From NCBI GenBank assembly GCA_029557915.1, contig JAKQHS010000100.1:1-40718 (forward strand): a stretch of 40,718 nucleotides of DNA. Reading direction: 5' to 3'. The stretch comes from Bacteroidota bacterium. Lineage in GTDB: Bacteria > Bacteroidota > Bacteroidia > Chitinophagales > Saprospiraceae. The notes below the pieces were generated by a model. The model made no database searches. It saw nothing but the letters and a program-made list of their open reading frames with translations, and was not told where the DNA came from. This document shows, one piece after another, positions 1 to 7,291 of this stretch. Each line of letters opens with the position of its first letter. Positions within the stretch are counted from its first letter, which is position 1. A program made the position numbers and the translations under genes.

Positions 1-47
1 ATCTCGTATCTACCATATTGCCTATATTTATCTTTTATTGAAACCAT

Positions 48-3000
48 ATGAAAAGATTTTCCTTTTTCCTCCCCTTTTTACTCTTCGGAGCGGGACTTTG
101 GGCCCAGGAGACCTTTCCGAAAAATGACATCGATTTCACCAAAAGAGAATGTTATGCCTTTACCGGGGCTACCCTGGTCCGGGCCGCCGGACAGGCTCCG
201 CTGACCAATGCCACCCTGGTCATCCGCAAAGGCAGGGTGGAAGCCGCAGGCCAGAATGTGAGCATACCCGCCGATGCGATCGTGGTGGACTGCAGCGATA
301 AACACATCTATCCCTCCTTTATAGACATCTATTCGGACTACGGCATGCCCGCTGTGCCCAGGCCCCAGCAAAGAGGTTTTGGCGGACCCACCCAATTGGA
401 CAACGATGCCAAATACCCGGCAGGCTGGAATGCGGCCATCCGGGCGGAAAATGCGGCGGCCAGGGTATTCCAGGTCAATGATGCAAGGGCCAGGGATTAC
501 CGCAACAACGGGTTTGGCCTGGTCAACAGCCATATCCCGGACGGCATCGTCCGCGGCTCAGCCGCCCTGGTGAGCCTGGCCAATGCAAAAGAAAACCTGG
601 TGATGATCCGGGACCGGACCACGGCCCATTTTTCTTTTTCAAAAGGAAGTTCCACCCAGAGTTATCCCACCTCGCTGATGGGTTCCATTGCCCTTCTTCG
701 CCAGACTTTTCTCGATGCCCAATGGTATAAAACCAAACCTGCAAGCGAAGGCACCAACCTGTCCCTGGCGGCTTTCAATGAATTACTGAATCTGCCGATG
801 GTGTTCGAATCCGGTGATAAATGGAATGACCTGCGGGCGGATAAAATAGCCCGTGAATTCGGAATACGCTTTATTCTCCTGGCCGGTACCAATGAATACC
901 AGCGGATCGCGGAAATCAAGGCTTCGGAAGCCAAATTGATCGTTCCCCTCAACTTTCCCAGCGCCCAGGACGTGGAAGACCCAAACGATGCCCGCCTGGT
1001 CTCCCTCGCCGATATGAAACACTGGGAAATGGCGCCCGGTAATCCCGGCGCATTGCAGAATGCCGGGGTCTCTTTTGCCCTCACCATGTATGGCCTGCGT
1101 TCCGATGGCCCGGGCGCCGGAAGTTTTACCGCCAACCTGTCCAAAGCCCTCAAAAACGGGCTCACCGAAGAAAAAGCCCTGGCCGCCCTGACTTCGGAGC
1201 CAGCGGCGATGCTGGGCATCTCCGACCTGGTCGGCAGCCTCGAAGCCGGTAAACTGGCCAATTTCCTGATCACCTCAGGCCCGCTCTTCCAGGACAAAAC
1301 GGTCATTCATCAAAACTGGATCCAGGGATCCCCCTACATCATCCGCCAGGAAGGCTGGGCCGATTACCGGGGAGACTATACCCTGGCCATCAACGACGAA
1401 TCCTATAAACTGAAAATTACCGGGGATCCCGGCCGCCTGTCCGCTCAACTCATCGGCAAGGATACCATAAAGGCAAACCTTAAACTGACGGATAAACTGG
1501 TACAGCTTTCTTTTTCTCAAAAAGCCGACAGCTCCAAAATCACCCGCCTCTCCGGGGTGATCACCGGTGACCAATGGAATGGGACCGGCCAGGACGCGAA
1601 AGGGCAGTGGGTCCGGTGGAAAATGAACAAGGCCGGAGATGCGGTCGCGTCATCATCATCATCCAGGGGGGAATCCGGCCGCAAGCAGGAAGAAAAGCCC
1701 CGGGTAATGTATCCTTTCCAGGGTTATGGCTGGACCGAAATGCCGTCAACCCAGGACCTCCTTATAAAAAATGCGACCGTGTGGACCAGCGAAAGGGATG
1801 GGATCCTGAAACAAACCGATGTCCTCGTCCGGGGAGGTAAAATAGCCCGCATCGGGAAAAACCTTTCCTCCGACAATGCCCGGGTGATCGATGGCACGGG
1901 CAAACACCTGACCGCCGGCATCATCGACGAACACAGCCATATCGGCGCCACGGGTTCCATCAACGAATGTTCCCAATCCGTCACCTCCGAAGTCCGCATA
2001 GCGGATGTGATCAATCCGGACGATATCAATATTTACCGGCAACTGAGCGGGGGGGTTACGGCCGTCCACGTCCTCCATGGAAGTTGTAATACCATCGGCG
2101 GCCAGACCCAGCTGATCAAGTTGAGATGGGGCCGCAACGCGGAAGAGATGAAATTTGCGCCCTGGGACGGCTTTATCAAATTTGCCCTGGGTGAAAATGT
2201 CAAACGAAGCAGTACTACCCAGAACAACCGATTCCCCGATACCCGGATGGGAGTGGAGCAGGTACTGGACGATGCCTTCCTCCGGGCTACCCAATATGAC
2301 AAAGCCGGAAAGGATAAAAGAAGGGACCTGGAACTCGATGCCCTCCTGGAGATCATCAATAAACAACGTTTTATCACCTGTCATTCCTACGTAGCCAGTG
2401 AAATCCTGGCCCTGATGTCCGTAGCCGAAAAACACGGGTTTAAGGTCAATACCTTCACCCATATCCTGGAAGGGTACAAGGTGGCCGACAGGATGAAACA
2501 ACACGGGGCGGCAGCCTCCAGTTTTTCCGACTGGTGGGCCTATAAAATGGAAGTGCAGGACGCCATACCCCAGAGTCCCTACCTCATGAGCCGGCTTGGG
2601 CTCAACGTAGCCATCAACAGCGACGACGCAGAAATGGCCCGGCGCCTCAACCAGGAGGCCGCCAAAAGCATAAAATATGCGGGCATGGCCGAAGAGGAGG
2701 CCATTAAAATGGTGACCATCAACCCGGCGACCATGCTCCATGTCGGCGACCGCACCGGAAGCATAAAGACCGGAAAAGACGCGGACCTGGTGATCTGGAA
2801 TGAGCATCCCCTGAGCATCTATGCCCGGGCCGAAAAAACCATCGTGGACGGGATCATCTACTTTGACCGGGAAAAGGACGCGGAAATGCAGGCCCGGATC
2901 TCAGAGGAAAGGGGCCGGCTGGTCCAGAAAATGATTTCAGCGAAGAATGGGGGAGAACGTACGGAACGCCCCACTCCGTCTTTTGAGGAAGAAGCCCAAT

Positions 3001-3086
3001 GCGATCTCGACCACTACCACGGCAAAGGCCTTTGGCACCGGCTGGAACAGCGGATGGTCGAAGAAGTTCATACCCATGAAGATTAA
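48..3086 (+). CDS. Secreted tandem-domain amidohydrolase (1012 aa)
   Basis: Two amidohydrolase-superfamily units lie head to tail behind an N-terminal signal peptide (about residues 1-19, ending near AQE). The C-terminal unit (about 565-1012) keeps metal-site motifs: H629-S-H631 after strand 1, H779, H805 and the D859-D860 pair in NSDDAEM, followed by the usual closing composite-domain segment (GKDADLVIWN). This is the pattern of imidazolonepropionase-like and dihydroorotase-like hydrolases. The N-terminal unit (about 20-440) has the same layout, including EAGKLANFLI, but at residues 88-99 the HxH is replaced by IDIYSDYG, so it probably has no metal site. A linker (about 440-565) joins them. 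The substrate is unknown; a cyclic amide or dipeptide-like compound in the periplasm is possible. The next gene, 32 bp on, encodes a related shorter protein, so the two are probably one operon. The fold is secure and the reaction is not. Confidence 0.88.
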   Translation: MKRFSFFLPFLLFGAGLWAQETFPKNDIDFTKRECYAFTGATLVRAAGQAPLTNATLVIRKGRVEAAGQNVSIPADAIVVDCSDKHIYPSFIDIYSDYGMPAVPRPQQRGFGGPTQLDNDAKYPAGWNAAIRAENAAARVFQVNDARARDYRNNGFGLVNSHIPDGIVRGSAALVSLANAKENLVMIRDRTTAHFSFSKGSSTQSYPTSLMGSIALLRQTFLDAQWYKTKPASEGTNLSLAAFNELLNLPMVFESGDKWNDLRADKIAREFGIRFILLAGTNEYQRIAEIKASEAKLIVPLNFPSAQDVEDPNDARLVSLADMKHWEMAPGNPGALQNAGVSFALTMYGLRSDGPGAGSFTANLSKALKNGLTEEKALAALTSEPAAMLGISDLVGSLEAGKLANFLITSGPLFQDKTVIHQNWIQGSPYIIRQEGWADYRGDYTLAINDESYKLKITGDPGRLSAQLIGKDTIKANLKLTDKLVQLSFSQKADSSKITRLSGVITGDQWNGTGQDAKGQWVRWKMNKAGDAVASSSSSRGESGRKQEEKPRVMYPFQGYGWTEMPSTQDLLIKNATVWTSERDGILKQTDVLVRGGKIARIGKNLSSDNARVIDGTGKHLTAGIIDEHSHIGATGSINECSQSVTSEVRIADVINPDDINIYRQLSGGVTAVHVLHGSCNTIGGQTQLIKLRWGRNAEEMKFAPWDGFIKFALGENVKRSSTTQNNRFPDTRMGVEQVLDDAFLRATQYDKAGKDKRRDLELDALLEIINKQRFITCHSYVASEILALMSVAEKHGFKVNTFTHILEGYKVADRMKQHGAAASSFSDWWAYKMEVQDAIPQSPYLMSRLGLNVAINSDDAEMARRLNQEAAKSIKYAGMAEEEAIKMVTINPATMLHVGDRTGSIKTGKDADLVIWNEHPLSIYARAEKTIVDGIIYFDREKDAEMQARISEERGRLVQKMISAKNGGERTERPTPSFEEEAQCDLDHYHGKGLWHRLEQRMVEEVHTHED

Positions 3087-3118
3087 ACCCTTGAGAAAAA
3101 AAAGTTAAACGGAATCCA

Positions 3119-4423
3119 ATGAAAAAATCAATCTATACCGCCCTGCTTTGCCTGCTTAGCCTTGGACTGGCGGCCCAGGAAACCATCTATCCCGCGCCCG
3201 CCCACCAGGGAGTCATCGCGCTTACCGGCGGCACCATCCATATCGGCAATGGCAGCATCATCGAAAGAGGGACCGTCCTGATCCGGAATTCCAGGATTGA
3301 AGCCGTAGGACCGAACGTCTCCGTGCCTTCAGGTGCCAAAGTGATCCCGGTGGCCGGCAAACAGGTATATCCCGGCCTGATCGCGGCATCCTCCAACCTT
3401 GGCCTGACTGAAATTGCCAGTGTGAGGGCTACCTCAGACTTTGGTGAACTGGGCGCCTATAATCCCAGCGTAAAAGCAATCATGGCCTACAATGCCGAAT
3501 CCAAGGTAATTCCCACCCTTCGGAGCAACGGGGTCTTGCTGGCCCAGGTCACTCCCAGGGGAGGGGTATTCAGCGGGACCAGCAGCGTGGTCCAGCTCGA
3601 TGCCTGGAACTGGCAGGATGCGGCCTACAAAATGAACAATGGGATACACCTCAATTTCCCGGCCCTCGTCAATCGCCCGGGTCCTTTCGGCGGCGGGGGC
3701 CTGCAGGGTAGAGGCGGATCTTCGCAGGAAGACGCCCTGAAGGCTGCCCTCAACCGGGTGGAAGAGATCCGGTCGTTCCTGCGTGAAGCAAAAGCTTATT
3801 CCAAATCCGGCGGCCCGGTCAATCTGAAATACGAAGCGGTAAAAGGCCTGTTCGATAAATCACAGAAATTGTTTGTGCATTGCGACCTGACTAAAGAGAT
3901 CCTCATGGCCCTGGATTTTAAAAAAGAATTTGACCTCGACCTGGTGATCGAGGGCGGTACCGACAGCTGGATGGTAGCCGATATCCTTCGTGAACACCAG
4001 GTGCCGGTAATCCTGAGCGAGCCCCATAACCTTCCTTCCATGGCAGATGACGCGGTGGACCAACCCTATAAAACGGCTTATCTGCTGCACAAAGCGGGGG
4101 TGCCCTTTACCATAGCCATTGACGGATTCTGGCAGCAACGCAATCTCCCTTTCCAGGCGGGGACCCTGGCAGCTTATGGACTGTCTAAAGAAGAAGCCCT
4201 GTCCGCAATCACGCTCCAGGCGGCCCGGATCCTGGGCATAGACCGGCAGACCGGCAGCCTTGAAGCGGGCAAAGACGCCAATATCGTCGTGAGCGATGGG
4301 GATATCCTCGATATGAAAAGCAGTAAGGTGACCCATGCCTTTATCCAGGGCAGGCAGATCAACCTCGACAACAAACACAACCAGTTGTTTGAGAAATACA
4401 AGTACCGCTACAATCTGAAATAG
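3119..4423 (+). CDS. Secreted amidohydrolase-fold protein, probably degenerate (434 aa)
   Basis: A signal peptide (about residues 1-19, LGLAAQE) precedes a single amidohydrolase-like chain. The entry segment that normally carries HxH reads YPGLIAASSNLG here, so both histidines are missing. A later histidine is kept in FVHCD, and the closing segment SLEAGKDANIVVSDGD is typical of the superfamily. There is a glycine-rich loop near residues 195-205. The chain resembles the N-terminal half of the preceding protein more than its intact C-terminal half. It may be a non-catalytic partner or an enzyme with an altered site; I cannot tell which. It ends 6 bp before the stop of the convergent acyltransferase gene. 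Confidence 0.85.
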   Translation: MKKSIYTALLCLLSLGLAAQETIYPAPAHQGVIALTGGTIHIGNGSIIERGTVLIRNSRIEAVGPNVSVPSGAKVIPVAGKQVYPGLIAASSNLGLTEIASVRATSDFGELGAYNPSVKAIMAYNAESKVIPTLRSNGVLLAQVTPRGGVFSGTSSVVQLDAWNWQDAAYKMNNGIHLNFPALVNRPGPFGGGGLQGRGGSSQEDALKAALNRVEEIRSFLREAKAYSKSGGPVNLKYEAVKGLFDKSQKLFVHCDLTKEILMALDFKKEFDLDLVIEGGTDSWMVADILREHQVPVILSEPHNLPSMADDAVDQPYKTAYLLHKAGVPFTIAIDGFWQQRNLPFQAGTLAAYGLSKEEALSAITLQAARILGIDRQTGSLEAGKDANIVVSDGDILDMKSSKVTHAFIQGRQINLDNKHNQLFEKYKYRYNLK

Positions 4424-4429
4424 GGAAAA

Positions 4430-5203
4430 TCAGACTTTGAGGGTATCCACAGACCGGTCAATGACCCATTGGGGAACCGGGATGGCCGACAGTTTTGAAT
4501 CTATCCACCCCTTGCAGTCCTGCAACAGGGTGGCCGGATCGTTTCCGCGGAAAGCATGATCGGGAAACCAGATGTCCACGCGGGTCCTCCATTTACCGAA
4601 TTGTTTGATAAAATGGGTCAGGAGGCTGTCCCCGGGTATCCAGAAATCCAGTTCGGGTTTGTGATACAGGATGGCCAGGGGCACGACGGGCACTTTTTCT
4701 TCCACCGCCACCTCGAAAGCCCCTTTTTTAAAATCCTTGGTCAGTTGGAGTACGCTGGTCGTAGCTTCCGGGCACAGGAAGATATTGAAGCCCTGCCTCA
4801 GTTTTTGCCTCATCCCTTCTTTTACGGAATTCCGGCTGGTACGGTCTTCGCGCTGAACGAAGAGGATCCCCGTTTTTTCAGCCGCCAGGCCGATCAGGGG
4901 ATACTTTTCAATCTCTGCTTTGCCGATGGGAAAAAAATGGTAATAATGCAGAGCGATGACCGGGTCGGAAAAACAACGATGATTTGAAATATATATGGCC
5001 GGCTGGATCTGATCAAATTTGCCAAAGGCCCTGATTTGATAGCCCAGCACCCAGCCCATCACCCTGACCCCGGCTTTCCGGAAGCGGAAGGCCCTCCGGA
5101 TATCCTGGCCAAGAAATACGGTGGTCAGCAAATAAGCCATCAGAAAGAGGAAGATGACGAGCACCAGGATGATCATTCTGGACCAGGCCAGCACAACTCT
5201 CAT
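4430..5203 (-). CDS. 1-acyl-sn-glycerol-3-phosphate acyltransferase family protein
   Basis: A PlsC/LPLAT-family membrane acyltransferase of 257 residues, the normal length. An N-terminal transmembrane helix (about 5-32) is followed by the catalytic HX4D block NHRCFSD (H75, D80) and a second motif, CPEATTS, at 144-150 where most members have FPEGTRS, so the glycine is replaced by alanine. A PVVPLAI segment follows, as is usual in the family. Expected role: transfer of an acyl chain to lysophosphatidic acid or another lysolipid at the inner membrane. It starts 43 bp after the E2 gene on the same strand and probably shares its transcript. The exact acceptor is uncertain because many Bacteroidota carry several paralogues. 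Confidence 0.85.
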   Translation of the reverse strand: MRVVLAWSRMIILVLVIFLFLMAYLLTTVFLGQDIRRAFRFRKAGVRVMGWVLGYQIRAFGKFDQIQPAIYISNHRCFSDPVIALHYYHFFPIGKAEIEKYPLIGLAAEKTGILFVQREDRTSRNSVKEGMRQKLRQGFNIFLCPEATTSVLQLTKDFKKGAFEVAVEEKVPVVPLAILYHKPELDFWIPGDSLLTHFIKQFGKWRTRVDIWFPDHAFRGNDPATLLQDCKGWIDSKLSAIPVPQWVIDRSVDTLKV

Positions 5204-5246
5204 TTCAGGAGGCCATAAGGAATGAAAACAATAAACCTTTGCCCGA

Positions 5247-6533
5247 TCAGACCAGCATGCGAACCGGTTCTTCCAGCAGACCCTTCAGGGTTTGTAAAAA
5301 CTGGGCTCCGCTGGCCCCGTCCACGACCCGGTGGTCGCAGGAGAGGGTGACTTTCATGATATGGCCGATTTCGATTTTCCCTTCCCGGACAACCGCTTGT
5401 TCGGTGATCCCACCCACCGCCAGGATGCAGGAATCCGGGGGATTGATGATGGCTGTAAATTCATCCACCCCAAACATGCCCAGGTTGGAGATCGTGAAGG
5501 TATTGCCCTGCATTTCTTCGGGCTGCAGTTTTCTTTCTTTGGCCCGTTGAGCGAGGTATTGCACCTCGGCATTGATTTGGGTAAGGGTCTTGATGTCGGC
5601 ATATCTGATCACGGGCACGAGCAGCCCTTCCGCCACGGCTACGGCCACCCCGATATGGATCTGGTGGTTCTGACGGATGGCGTCCCCGGTCCAGGAGGAA
5701 TTGACCACCGGATGTTTGCGTAGGGCCATGGCTACTGCTTTCACGACCAGGTCATTAAAGGAGAGTTTGGATGGGGCTACGGCATTCATGGCTGCCCGGG
5801 CGCTGACCGCCTTGCTCATGTCGATGGCCATGGTCATATAAAAATGCGGGGCGGAAAACTTGCTCTCGGCAAGCCGGCGGGCAATGGTTTTCCGCATCTG
5901 GCTGAGGGGCTTGTCTTCATAAGCCGCTCCTCCCGGGCTGATGTTGAATACAGGGGCCGGCGCAATCGGGGCCGCTGCGGCCGGTTTGGCGGGAGCGGTT
6001 TGCGGGCTGGTTTTTTGTTGAAGGGCAGCCTCTACATCTCTTTTGATAATACGGCCCAGGTCGCCGCTGCCGGTCATCTTCTGCAAATCAATGCCTTCTT
6101 CTTTGGCCATGGCTTTGGCAAGGGGGGATGCTTTGATATGGCTGTCCGCGGCCACGGGCGGCGCGGCCACGGGCGGCGCCGCCAAGGGCGCCGGGGCGGC
6201 CTCCGTGACCGGTTGCGGATTCGAAGAGGCGTCGGCGGCAGGAGTCTGCCCGGCCGCAGGAGCCCCTGCCGCTTCAAGGGCGGATTTATAATCCTCCCCC
6301 TTTTTTCCTATTACGGCCAATATGGCATTGACGGCAATCGTTCCTTTTTCCACGCCGATATAAAGAAGGGTGCCGTCATAAAAACTTTCCAGGTCCATGG
6401 TGGCTTTATCCGTCTCCACTTCCGCCAGCACATCGCCAACTTTTACATCATCACCCACTTTTTTGTGCCATGCCAGGATATTGCCTTCTTCCATGGTATC
6501 GCTCATCCGGGGCATTCTGATAACTTCTGCCAT
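5247..6533 (-). CDS. pdhC: Pyruvate dehydrogenase complex E2, dihydrolipoyl acetyltransferase
   Basis: E2 subunit of a 2-oxoacid dehydrogenase complex, most likely pyruvate dehydrogenase, which passes the acetyl group from E1 via lipoate to CoA. There is one lipoyl domain at residues 1-80 with the lipoylated lysine K43 in ETDKATM. An Ala/Pro-rich flexible linker follows, then a peripheral E1/E3-binding domain (ASPLAKAMAKEEGID through GRIIKRDVEA), a second Ala/Pro linker and the catalytic domain with SCDHRVVDG near the end (H401, D405, G406). Length (428 aa) suits a one-lipoyl E2. E1 and E3 genes are not in the window. The ETDKATMDLES lipoyl sequence and overall layout favour pyruvate over 2-oxoglutarate or branched-chain substrates, though this is inference. 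Confidence 0.93.
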   Translation of the reverse strand: MAEVIRMPRMSDTMEEGNILAWHKKVGDDVKVGDVLAEVETDKATMDLESFYDGTLLYIGVEKGTIAVNAILAVIGKKGEDYKSALEAAGAPAAGQTPAADASSNPQPVTEAAPAPLAAPPVAAPPVAADSHIKASPLAKAMAKEEGIDLQKMTGSGDLGRIIKRDVEAALQQKTSPQTAPAKPAAAAPIAPAPVFNISPGGAAYEDKPLSQMRKTIARRLAESKFSAPHFYMTMAIDMSKAVSARAAMNAVAPSKLSFNDLVVKAVAMALRKHPVVNSSWTGDAIRQNHQIHIGVAVAVAEGLLVPVIRYADIKTLTQINAEVQYLAQRAKERKLQPEEMQGNTFTISNLGMFGVDEFTAIINPPDSCILAVGGITEQAVVREGKIEIGHIMKVTLSCDHRVVDGASGAQFLQTLKGLLEEPVRMLV

Positions 6534-6553
6534 ATTTGATCTGTTTTGAGGCG

Positions 6554-6587
6554 TAAAGATAGCCCCCGGCAGCCATTTTTAGGGCAA
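6554..6587 (-). promoter_or_regulatory. Probable promoter of the E2 gene
   Basis: On the minus strand TATCTTTA (6554-6561) is one base from the Bacteroidota -7 consensus TAnnTTTG. A TTG at 6585-6587 lies about 23 bp upstream as the -33 element. It sits about 20 bp before the E2 start codon. Confidence 0.45.
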
Positions 6588-6620
6588 TAACTGAAAAGTC
6601 CTTCCGGGGTAGAGGCCCGT

Positions 6621-6648
6621 AATTCTTAATTCTTAATTATTAATTCCT
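6621..6648. repeat. Heptanucleotide tandem repeat, four AT-rich units
   Basis: Four 7-bp units in a row: AATTCTT, AATTCTT, AATTATT, AATTCCT. They lie in the divergent space between the E2 gene and recR, just upstream of the recR -7 element, where a -33 box would be expected. Same period as the other intergenic arrays in the window. Confidence 0.8.
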
Positions 6649-6654
6649 TCATTA

Positions 6655-6662
6655 TAAATTTG
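6655..6662 (+). promoter_or_regulatory. -7 promoter element of recR
   Basis: TAAATTTG matches the Bacteroidota -7 consensus TAnnTTTG exactly. It ends 9 bp before the recR ATG, so the transcript would have a leader of only a few bases. No clear -33 TTG is visible; the AT-rich heptads occupy that place. Confidence 0.5.
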
Positions 6663-6671
6663 TCCGGTTGT

Positions 6672-7289
6672 ATGAAATTTTCTTCTAAACTGCTGGAAGA
6701 GGCCATGATGGCTTTTCATTCCCTTCCCGGCGTAGGCAAGAAGTCTGCCCTGCGGATGGCGCTTCATATGATGAAAAAGGACCCGGAATATGCCCGAAAA
6801 TTTTCCGAAGCGGTATGGAATGCCCGCAATAAAATAAGGACCTGCCTGCGTTGCTGCAGTTATTCCGACGAAGAGCTCTGCAGCATTTGTGCAGACCCGC
6901 GGCGGGATGAACATACCGTATGCATCGTCGAATCCACCCGGGATGTCATGGCCATTGAAGAAACCAATCAATACCATGGAGTCTATCATGTCCTGGGAGG
7001 GGTATTGTCACCCATTGACGGGATAGGCCCCGCCCAATTGAATATCGAAGCCCTCACCCGGCGCCTGGCCTCAGAGGAGATCCGTGAGATGATCATGGCC
7101 ATCAACCCGACCATTGAAGGGGAAACCACGATTTATTACCTGTCCCGCCAGGTACAACCGTTCAATATTCCGGTCACCGTCATTGCCCGGGGCGTATCTT
7201 TTGGAGGTGAACTCGAGTATGCCGATGAAATGACCCTGGGCAGGTCCATCCTCGCCCGTACGCCCTATCAAATCAAGTCCGTCACCTGA
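6672..7289 (+). CDS. recR: Recombination protein RecR
   Basis: RecR works with RecO and RecF to load RecA at gaps during recombinational DNA repair. The 205-residue protein is of family length. A helix-hairpin-helix region (LPGVGKKSALRMA, about 18-30) is followed by a four-cysteine zinc finger (C58, C61, C70, C73) and a Toprim domain with the acidic EST and GGVLSPIDGIGP segments. I chose the ATG at 6672 because it gives the usual N-terminus starting MKFSSKLLEEA; a TTG four codons upstream is less likely. The next gene begins 2 bp after the stop, so recR is the first gene of an operon with a glycosyltransferase and a peptidase, genes of no obvious functional link to it. Confidence 0.96.
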   Translation: MKFSSKLLEEAMMAFHSLPGVGKKSALRMALHMMKKDPEYARKFSEAVWNARNKIRTCLRCCSYSDEELCSICADPRRDEHTVCIVESTRDVMAIEETNQYHGVYHVLGGVLSPIDGIGPAQLNIEALTRRLASEEIREMIMAINPTIEGETTIYYLSRQVQPFNIPVTVIARGVSFGGELEYADEMTLGRSILARTPYQIKSVT

Positions 7290-7291
7290 AC

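Noticed and set aside
1746-2807. Long open frame (353 codons) on the minus strand inside the first amidohydrolase gene
   Set aside because: It is the mirror of a GC-rich, clearly conserved coding frame and its translation shows no recognisable domain.
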